From contig JAMOMT010000178.1 of the NCBI GenBank assembly GCA_027066965.1, forward strand, positions 1 to 5,805: a DNA stretch of 5,805 nucleotides, read 5' to 3'. Below the pieces are notes generated by a model, which saw only the letters and a program-made list of their open reading frames with translations, was not told where the DNA came from and did not search any database. Position numbers and translations under genes: made by a program. Shown piece after piece: positions 1-4,549 of the stretch. The stretch's first letter is position 1, and each line of letters begins with the position of its first letter. The DNA is from Archaeoglobaceae archaeon. Lineage in GTDB: Archaea; Halobacteriota; Archaeoglobi; Archaeoglobales; Archaeoglobaceae.

Positions 1-782
1 CAGTTGAACTCGTCCTTAACTTCAACCGGGCAGTGTTCAGCGCAAACCCCACAACCCGTGCAGGCATCTGTAACGAACCTCGCCTTCTTCCTTATCTTTA
101 CCTTGAAGTTGCCAACGTATCCCTCTACTCCTTCAACTTCAGCGTATGTTATAACGTGTATGTTTTCGTGCCTGTAAGCCTCAACCATCTTAGGCCCCAA
201 GATGCATATGGAGCAGTCAAGGGTTGGAAAGGTCTTGTCGAGCTGAGCCATGTGCCCTCCAATGCTCGGTTCCCTCTCCACAAGGTAAACCTCAAAGCCC
301 TGCTCCGCCAGATCTAAAGCAGCCTGAATGCCCGTAACGCCTCCACCTATCACCATTGCCTTCCTTATCAGCGATATCCTCTTCTTTTCGAGGGGTTCGA
401 GGTATCTTGCCTTTGCAACCGCCATCCTGACGAGAGCTTTGGCCTTCTCGGTCGCTTCTCTTCCCTTGTGCACCCAGGAGCAGTGTTCTCTTATGTTCGC
501 CATTTCGAGCATGTAAGGATTCAGTCCAGCTTCCTCTATGCACCTCCTGAAGAGGTTTTCGTGCATTCTCGGACTGCACGCAGCAACTACGACAGCGTTG
601 GCATCGCACTCAGCCAAAGTCTCCTTTATCATCTTCTGGCCGCTAGATGAGCAGAGGTACTTGTTGTGTCTCGCCACAACGACTCCTGGCAGAGTTGCCG
701 CGTAGTCAGCAACTTCCTCGACATCGACTTCTCCGGCAATGTTCTTCCCGCAGTGACAGACGAAAACAGCGACCTTGTTCAT
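1..782 (-). CDS. hdrA: HdrA, heterodisulfide reductase iron-sulfur flavoprotein subunit A (partial, N-terminal 260 residues)
   Basis: HdrA is the FAD-containing, flavin-based electron-bifurcating subunit of soluble Hdr complexes. It splits or merges electrons between ferredoxin, HdrBC and an input module such as FrhB/MvhD. Visible in the sequence: the N-terminal HdrA domain with VCHCG (C9, C11), C44 in a CSSSGQ segment, AACSPRMHE (C69) and NIREHCSWVH (C101). A Rossmann FAD loop GGGVTG (146-151) follows, then the family signature KTFPTLDCSICI with C190/C193 and GPKM. The first inserted ferredoxin motif CTGCGVCAEHCP has C241, C244, C247 and C251. The gene runs off the left edge; the last partial codon begins TG, fitting the Cys of the usual EFNCG segment. 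ATG at 782 is preceded by GGGTGA with 5 nt spacing. It is the third gene of the leftward operon, 5 nt after the FrhB-like gene. A usual HdrA is about 650 residues, so roughly 60% is missing. The family call is very secure; its physiological disulfide substrate is not shown. Confidence 0.95.
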   Translation of the reverse strand, partial: MNKVAVFVCHCGKNIAGEVDVEEVADYAATLPGVVVARHNKYLCSSSGQKMIKETLAECDANAVVVAACSPRMHENLFRRCIEEAGLNPYMLEMANIREHCSWVHKGREATEKAKALVRMAVAKARYLEPLEKKRISLIRKAMVIGGGVTGIQAALDLAEQGFEVYLVEREPSIGGHMAQLDKTFPTLDCSICILGPKMVEAYRHENIHVITYAEVEGVEGYVGNFKVKIRKKARFVTDACTGCGVCAEHCPVEVKDEFN

Positions 783-787
783 TTCTT

Positions 788-793
788 TCACCC
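788..793 (-). promoter_or_regulatory. Shine-Dalgarno GGGTGA of hdrA, overlapping the upstream stop codon
   Basis: Read leftward, GGGTGA lies 5 nt before the hdrA ATG (782). Its last three bases are the TGA stop of the FrhB-like gene, so the ribosome terminating there sits on the hdrA start signal. This fixes the hdrA start and suggests translational coupling of the two genes. The same hexamer precedes hdrC and cdhA. Confidence 0.7.
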
Positions 794-2086
794 TTTACTT
801 CCATTCTTACCAGAGCCAAACTTCTTGCGAGCCGCCATCTGCCTGAGCTTCTCCAAGTCAACCTTTCCGACTCTTATCAGTCCCTCGCTGAGAGCTCCAT
901 CAACTATCTGCTTTCCTATCTCCGTTCTGGTTATTATCGTCCTCCATCCCTTCTGGGAACCAGCGTTTCCAAAAGAGATGTCTGCAAACTCAGCACTCAT
1001 ATCCTTGCAAACTCTACAAGCTATCGCTTCCTTCTCCGGATGTTTGCCTCTCGGGCAGAAAACTCCTATTATCAGCTTTATCTCGTCGTTTCCAAGCATT
1101 TTCATCTTCCTCGCGGCTTTCACCTGACAGGGAACCCCAACGACGGCTATTTTCCTGTAACCTCTCTTCACAGCTTCCTTCAGTAGGGAGAGCGTTGGAG
1201 CAACAACGAACTTTATTCCAGCGCACTCCTCAAGCTTTTCCGGTTTTGTCACTATGACTGGCTCGTCTCCAACGACTATCGCGCAGTCGATTATCCCCTT
1301 CTCCATCGCGTACCTTAGGAGAGCTGTTGCAGCTCCAGCCTTCTTCTCATCCCCACCTCCAGTCCTCCTCGCGGAGATTATGTCAATGTAGTTGCCGAGC
1401 TCGTCCTCGCTCTCCTCAAGCTTGAAGTAGTCCGTTTTCGGGCACTTGAGCAAACAAGAGGCGCAGTTTTTGCACTCCTCAACGAGGTGGGGATAGCTTA
1501 ATCTGCCATCAACAGTTATTTCGAGAACACCCTCTGAGCACGCGGAAACACAGGCTCCGCAGAGAGAGCAGAGCTTCCTCGCTATTACTTCCATGTAGAG
1601 GAGGGAGAAACTGTCCCCAGCTTTCTCGAACTTCTTTATTACCTCCGGGATATTGACGTCCCCTTTAGCCTCGAACATCCTCCTGAGAAGGCCTGTTGAG
1701 AACCATTCCGAAACGTAGTCTGGAAATCTCTTCAGCTTACCTTCAACCTGAGGCTTTATCTCCGGCTTTTTCTCTTTTTCGTCCTTTACATCTTTTACCT
1801 TCCCTTCTGCTTCCTCCCTTACCTCAGGCTGTTCGAATTCAGATTCCCCAAATTCAGGATCCTCAAGTTCCTCAACAACAAGCTCAAGAGCGTTAAACGG
1901 ACAAACCTTAACACAAAGGCCACAGCCCTCGCAGACAAACCCACTCTTCAATTTTCCGCTCTCTATTCTCATAGTTACGGTGTTGTTAACAGGACAGACT
2001 GCAGTGCAGTTTCCACAGCCCACGCATCTCTCCTCGTGGACCTTTATCTTTATTCTCACAGCCTGAGTTTCGAGCTGCGTTGCCAT
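788..2086 (-). CDS. FrhB/FdhB-family F420- or ferredoxin-linked oxidoreductase with N-terminal 2[4Fe-4S] ferredoxin domain
   Basis: A 432-residue fusion. Residues 21-31 (CVGCGNCTAVC) and 52-62 (CEGCGLCVKVC) form a two-cluster ferredoxin domain. Residues 70-118 are a Glu/Lys-rich linker, and about 119-170 looks helical. A second two-cluster module follows at 173-183 (CSLCGACVSAC, then Ser where Pro is usual) and 205-215 (CKNCASCLLKC). From about 231 the FrhB fold begins: TGGGDEKKAGAATALL (242-257), VVGVPCQ (315-321), FC (343-344), then CRVCKDMSAEFADISFGNAG (357-376) and GWRTIITRT (380-388). FrhB proteins carry FAD and pass electrons between F420 and Fe-S partners; next to HdrA this would be the input/output module of the Hdr complex. 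Oddity: only 12 residues separate C344 from C357, where FrhB relatives usually have several tens. The F420 role is therefore uncertain and ferredoxin may be the partner. The start at 2086 has AGGGGTG 6 nt upstream, 17 nt after the polyferredoxin stop. Confidence 0.85.
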   Translation of the reverse strand: MATQLETQAVRIKIKVHEERCVGCGNCTAVCPVNNTVTMRIESGKLKSGFVCEGCGLCVKVCPFNALELVVEELEDPEFGESEFEQPEVREEAEGKVKDVKDEKEKKPEIKPQVEGKLKRFPDYVSEWFSTGLLRRMFEAKGDVNIPEVIKKFEKAGDSFSLLYMEVIARKLCSLCGACVSACSEGVLEITVDGRLSYPHLVEECKNCASCLLKCPKTDYFKLEESEDELGNYIDIISARRTGGGDEKKAGAATALLRYAMEKGIIDCAIVVGDEPVIVTKPEKLEECAGIKFVVAPTLSLLKEAVKRGYRKIAVVGVPCQVKAARKMKMLGNDEIKLIIGVFCPRGKHPEKEAIACRVCKDMSAEFADISFGNAGSQKGWRTIITRTEIGKQIVDGALSEGLIRVGKVDLEKLRQMAARKKFGSGKNGSKG

Positions 2087-2092
2087 TTAAAA

Positions 2093-2099
2093 CACCCCT
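2093..2099 (-). promoter_or_regulatory. Shine-Dalgarno AGGGGTG of the FrhB-like gene
   Basis: Read leftward, AGGGGTG lies 6 nt before the ATG at 2086, inside the 17-nt gap after the polyferredoxin stop. It supports that start. No room for a separate promoter exists, so the two genes are probably on one transcript. Confidence 0.6.
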
Positions 2100-2103
2100 A
2101 ATT

Positions 2104-2886
2104 TCACTTCAGCACGCACTTCAGAGCTCTCTCGTGCTGGGAAAACCAAGGATAATCCGCGTTCTCTATCCTGATCTCCTTTCTTCTGACTTCTATCACC
2201 TTTATCGGGCAGGCATTTCTGCACGCCCCACAGAAGATGCATACATCTGTATCAACAACCATTTTTTTTCCGTCGAAGCTTATCGCGTGAGCGGGACAGA
2301 TGTCCATGCAGACTCCACAGAGCTTGCAGTCTTCTCCTATGCTGATTTCTCCGCTTATCGGTTTCTCCACGAATATCCTGCCCTCCGGGCAGACCTTTGC
2401 GCACTTCCCGCAGAATATACAGAGCTCCTCTATCCACCTCTTGCTTGCCTTTCCCCTTTTCTCTCCTTCATTATCCTCTTCTCCTTCGTTTCTTTCTGTT
2501 TCCTCTTCCCCCTCTTTACCAACGCTAACTATAGCATCCCAAGGGCAAGCCTCCTCGCACATTCTGCACGCCTCGCATTCGAAGTCAGCAAAGAAGAGTC
2601 TTCTTAGTCTTATCCTCGCTCCGTCGACTTTTATCGCTCCGGACGGGCAAACTTCCGAGCAGACCCCGCAGAGAAGGCAGCTTTTTGCATCTATTCGAAT
2701 TCTTGGCCTTCCGGTAAGCATGTACGCGAGGGGATACAGCTTTATCGCGTTCTGAGGACATGCTGTGCTGCACAGCTCGCAGCCAAAGCAGAGAGAGGAG
2801 TCGTATGTAAGCATTCTCCTGACTTCTCCCTCGATGACCCTTTTTATCACGAATAGTCTTCCGTTAAATTCGGAAATGTTCATCAT
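2104..2886 (-). CDS. Polyferredoxin with six [4Fe-4S] motifs
   Basis: An electron-carrier protein, probably cytoplasmic, with no signal peptide or membrane segment. Six CX2CX2CX3CP motifs are visible, numbered from ATG 2886: cysteines 33-43, 70-80, 104-114, 156-166, 187-197 and 216-226, enough for six clusters. Motifs 3 and 4 are separated by a Glu-rich charged linker (about 123-150), giving a 3+3 layout. The leader LFVIKRVIEGEVRR before the first cluster resembles archaeal polyferredoxins of the FwdF/MvhB kind, but I cannot assign a subfamily. Start choice: an in-frame ATG at 2919 is open, but no Shine-Dalgarno precedes it, and a good TATA box (2910-2916) lies inside that extension about 27 bp from ATG 2886. 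I therefore prefer 2886 (or the adjacent ATG 2883) as a leaderless start, giving 260 residues. It is first in the leftward operon with the FrhB-like gene and hdrA. It likely wires the Hdr complex to low-potential donors such as CO dehydrogenase or formylmethanofuran dehydrogenase (inference). Confidence 0.85.
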   Translation of the reverse strand: MMNISEFNGRLFVIKRVIEGEVRRMLTYDSSLCFGCELCSTACPQNAIKLYPLAYMLTGRPRIRIDAKSCLLCGVCSEVCPSGAIKVDGARIRLRRLFFADFECEACRMCEEACPWDAIVSVGKEGEEETERNEGEEDNEGEKRGKASKRWIEELCIFCGKCAKVCPEGRIFVEKPISGEISIGEDCKLCGVCMDICPAHAISFDGKKMVVDTDVCIFCGACRNACPIKVIEVRRKEIRIENADYPWFSQHERALKCVLK

Positions 2887-2909
2887 TGAGCATGCGGAAT
2901 AATTTGTAC

Positions 2910-2916
2910 TATTTAA
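2910..2916 (-). promoter_or_regulatory. TATA box of the polyferredoxin-FrhB-like-hdrA operon
   Basis: Read leftward, the box is TTAAATA, centred at 2913. The usual archaeal spacing of about 26-27 bp puts transcription start near 2886, exactly at an ATG. No ribosome site is present there, so a leaderless message is the simplest reading. Confidence 0.45.
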
Positions 2917-2962
2917 CATTTTGCTACGTCGTATGACGATTTACCCTTTACTTATGCGTTCC

Positions 2963-2981
2963 TAATCTCATCATGAGATTA
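2963..2981. promoter_or_regulatory. 19-bp perfect dyad in the divergent promoter region (candidate operator)
   Basis: TAATCTCA, a 3-nt spacer TCA, then TGAGATTA: perfect 8-bp inverted arms in the intergenic region between the two Hdr operons. It abuts or overlaps the likely TATA/BRE of hdrC. Its size and symmetry fit a dimeric helix-turn-helix regulator. No T-tract follows, so it is not terminator-like. The regulator is unknown. Confidence 0.4.
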
Positions 2982-2992
2982 TTAATAATTAT
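2979..2992 (+). promoter_or_regulatory. Probable AT-rich promoter core of hdrCB
   Basis: The stretch TTATTAATAATTAT is the best TATA-like element upstream of hdrC; it contains a 12-bp AT palindrome (2978-2989). Standard spacing would start the transcript near 3010-3015, leaving a leader of about 50 nt that contains the GGGTGA ribosome site. AT-rich intergenic DNA gives alternatives, for example ATGTTAAATT at 3031, but that one is too close to the ATG for a leader with a ribosome site. Confidence 0.35.
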
Positions 2993-3046
2993 CGAGCGTT
3001 ATGTACAACTAGTAATTTCCACGACAGATAATGTTAAATTTCGAAA

Positions 3047-3052
3047 GGGTGA
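3047..3052 (+). promoter_or_regulatory. Shine-Dalgarno GGGTGA of hdrC
   Basis: GGGTGA lies 9 nt before ATG 3062. The TGA inside it is in frame with hdrC, so no longer N-terminus can be read from this frame. It therefore fixes the unusually short N-terminus of the protein. Confidence 0.65.
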
Positions 3053-3061
3053 ACTAAAACC

Positions 3062-3583
3062 ATGAAGTGCTACCAGTGCGGAACATGCACTGCAGACTGC
3101 ACATCTGCTAATCTAGACGAGAGGGGAGAATTCAACCCGAGAAGAATGATGCTCGACTACTTCGAGAGAGGAGAACTCTCAGAGCTGTGCTGGCTGTGTG
3201 CGAGTTGCTTCAAGTGCTATCGCTGCCCCAGAGGAGTTAAGCCGTACGAGGTCCTTGCAGAGATGAGGGCTGAGTACATAAGACAGGGTAAAGTTCCGGC
3301 GTACGTTAAGGCGTTTGTCGAAACGGTAAAGAGCTACGGAGAGTTGGATGAGACAGCTTTCTTCATGAAGCTTATGAAATCTGGAAAGATAATGGACCCG
3401 TCCATAGTTCTGTCCACACTAAAGAACTCCATAAGGAATGGAGGGTTATCAAAGGCAATCAGCCTGCCAAAGAAGAGTAAGTGCGCTAAGGAAGTTTCCA
3501 TGATATTTTCCGTTGTCGAGGGAGTTAGCCCAGTTGGAGAGAGGAAAGCCGAGAAGCCCACTGTTGTAGGTGTGCCCGCATGA
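3062..3583 (+). CDS. hdrC: HdrC, heterodisulfide reductase iron-sulfur subunit C
   Basis: HdrC is the two-cluster electron relay between HdrA and the catalytic HdrB. The 173-residue protein has CYQCGTCTADC (C3, C6, C9, C13; Thr follows where Pro is usual), then FNPRRMM (24-30), a family hallmark. The second cluster region is CWLCASCFKCYRCPRGV (43-59), followed by helices. Length is close to the usual 180-190 residues. Two oddities: only two residues precede the first cluster cysteine, where methanogen HdrC has a longer leader. Also, the second motif reads CX2CX2CX2CP (46, 49, 52, 55), one residue shorter than the consensus CX2CX2CX3CP, with an extra C43 that could substitute. An in-frame TGA at 3050 and GGGTGA at 3047 fix the start. 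The stop overlaps the hdrB start (ATGA), so the pair is translationally coupled. hdrA lies in the divergent operon. The family call is secure; the disulfide reduced by the complex is unknown and need not be CoM-S-S-CoB. Confidence 0.93.
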   Translation: MKCYQCGTCTADCTSANLDERGEFNPRRMMLDYFERGELSELCWLCASCFKCYRCPRGVKPYEVLAEMRAEYIRQGKVPAYVKAFVETVKSYGELDETAFFMKLMKSGKIMDPSIVLSTLKNSIRNGGLSKAISLPKKSKCAKEVSMIFSVVEGVSPVGERKAEKPTVVGVPA

Positions 3584-4344
3584 AGCTTGCGTTCTTCCCT
3601 GGGTGCTCAGCTCGAAGTTCCGGAATGGAGTACGCAAAATCAACGTTAGAGCTGTTAGAAAAACTTGGCATAGAAGTTTCTCGTCACGACTTCAACTGCT
3701 GCGGAACGCACATAGTCGAGGAGTATAGCAGAGACATCTGGTTAGCTTTGAACGCGAGAAACCTTGCTCTCGCTGAAGAGAGTAAAGCAGACATAGTGAC
3801 GACTTGCCCAGCATGCTACCAGAACCTGAAAAAGGTGAATATAGAGTTGCAGGACGAGGAAGTCAGAAAAAGAGTAAACGGAATTCTCGCGTCGATAAAC
3901 AGGGAGTACAACGGTGGAGTGAGCGTATTTCACGTAATAGAAGTTTTGAGTAAGGTTGCGGATAAGCTACCCCAGGTCGAGGGAAAAAAGGTAGCTGCAT
4001 ACTATGGATGTCAAATACTCAGACCACCTGAGTTAGGAGTTGATAACCCAGAAAATCCAACAATTTTCGAGGATTTGCTCGAGAAGGTGGGATTTAACGT
4101 CGTCGATTTCAGAGTAAAGGCAGAATGCTGCGGGGGAACATTGTTACTAACGAACTCGGAAGGGTTCAAAAAGAGAGCTTTAAGTATAGTCAGAGAAGCG
4201 AAGAAAGCGGGGGCCGAATGCATAGCGACTCTCTGTCCCCTCTGCCAGTTCTCGCTTGAAGTCGTTCAGGATAAAATGCCCGTTAAGCCTTTTACGAGTT
4301 TAATACTAGAACACGCAAATAAAGAGATTGAAGTTTTGAAGTAA
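3580..4344 (+). CDS. hdrB: HdrB, heterodisulfide reductase catalytic subunit B (two CCG domains)
   Basis: HdrB carries the active site for disulfide reduction, using two noncubane [4Fe-4S] clusters each held by a CCG domain with five cysteines. All ten are visible in the 254 residues. First domain: C9 (FFPGCSAR), C40-C41 (NCCGTH), C76 and C79 (CPAC). Second domain: C144 (YYGCQILRP), C183-C184 (ECCGGT), C219 and C222 (CPLC). Spacing matches structurally characterised methanogen HdrB, so the enzyme should be catalytically intact. ATG 3580 overlaps the hdrC stop in ATGA, with TAGGTG 7 nt upstream. It is last in the two-gene hdrCB operon, followed by a T-rich terminator. If the host lacks methyl-CoM reductase, the substrate may be another disulfide (inference). 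A succinate-dehydrogenase-E-like or GlcF-like CCG protein is excluded by the adjoining HdrC and overall match. Confidence 0.95.
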   Translation: MKLAFFPGCSARSSGMEYAKSTLELLEKLGIEVSRHDFNCCGTHIVEEYSRDIWLALNARNLALAEESKADIVTTCPACYQNLKKVNIELQDEEVRKRVNGILASINREYNGGVSVFHVIEVLSKVADKLPQVEGKKVAAYYGCQILRPPELGVDNPENPTIFEDLLEKVGFNVVDFRVKAECCGGTLLLTNSEGFKKRALSIVREAKKAGAECIATLCPLCQFSLEVVQDKMPVKPFTSLILEHANKEIEVLK

Positions 4345-4368
4345 TTTTTATAATAGTTTTTAATCTTT
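4345..4368 (+). terminator. T-rich archaeal terminator after hdrB
   Basis: Directly after the hdrB stop come T5 (4345-4349), T5 (4357-4361) and CTTT (4365-4368) on the coding strand, with no strong hairpin. This is the oligo-T style of intrinsic archaeal terminator. It separates hdrCB from cdhA, which has its own TATA box. Confidence 0.5.
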
Positions 4369-4409
4369 AGAATTAACTCACCTTTGTTAGCTTTTGCTAG
4401 ATTTGCTCC

Positions 4410-4435
4410 GTTCGTTATATCCCGTAATACCGAAC
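4410..4435. repeat. Imperfect dyad upstream of the cdhA promoter
   Basis: GTTCG (4410-4414) and CGAAC (4431-4435) are inverted. After one mismatch the arms continue with TAT (4416-4418) and ATA (4427-4429) around an 8-nt centre. It ends about 20 bp before the TATA box, a position suited to an activator or regulator. It is short enough to be chance. Confidence 0.25.
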
Positions 4436-4455
4436 CCGGAATTAGTAATAACCCA

Positions 4456-4464
4456 ATATATAAA
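4456..4464 (+). promoter_or_regulatory. TATA box of cdhA
   Basis: ATATATAAA is the clearest TATA-like element in the 205-bp hdrB-cdhA gap. Usual spacing predicts transcription start near 4486, giving a leader of about 60 nt that contains the GGGTGA site. A second candidate, TTTTAAAAA at 4474-4482, would start near 4504. The remainder of the gap holds the terminator, the weak dyad at 4410-4435 and no convincing gene. Confidence 0.45.
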
Positions 4465-4539
4465 CATGACAAATTTTAAAAACCAACCCCCTTGCTCAGA
4501 TCTATCAAACCTAAGACTTCAAACATTGAACGATAATTC

Positions 4540-4545
4540 GGGTGA
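4540..4545 (+). promoter_or_regulatory. Shine-Dalgarno GGGTGA of cdhA
   Basis: GGGTGA lies 4 nt before ATG 4550, slightly tight spacing. An out-of-frame ATG at 4545 inside it would encode only six codons. ATG 4550 is preferred because the encoded N-terminus matches the start of archaeal CdhA proteins. Confidence 0.6.
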
Positions 4546-4549
4546 TGAA

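Noticed and set aside
292..609. Leftward open frame in another frame inside hdrA
   Set aside because: Overlaps the FAD-binding region of hdrA, and its Arg/Gly-rich translation resembles no family.
647..1186. Rightward open frame of 179 codons antisense to the FrhB-like gene
   Set aside because: Lies wholly opposite a gene with clear cluster and FrhB motifs; its translation is Ser/Leu/Arg-rich without domains, typical of an antisense shadow.
2440..2520. Pyrimidine-rich tract as a possible non-B DNA or regulatory element
   Set aside because: Fully explained by Glu/Lys/Gly codons of the polyferredoxin linker on the opposite strand.
2080..2607. Rightward open frame of 175 codons antisense to the polyferredoxin
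   Set aside because: Opposite strand encodes repeated Cys cluster motifs; this frame is a by-product of its codon use.
3010..3020. TAGTAATTTCC upstream of hdrC resembling TAGTAATAACC at 4443-4453 upstream of cdhA
   Set aside because: Nine of eleven matches between two AT-rich intergenic regions is about what chance would give.
4388..4399. Small hairpin TAGC-TTTT-GCTA after hdrB
   Set aside because: Only four base pairs and not followed by a T-tract; the T-rich run before it explains termination better.
4266..4472. Leftward 68-codon frame across the hdrB end and the intergenic gap
   Set aside because: Mostly antisense to the hdrB 3' end and terminator, with no ribosome site or recognisable domain.
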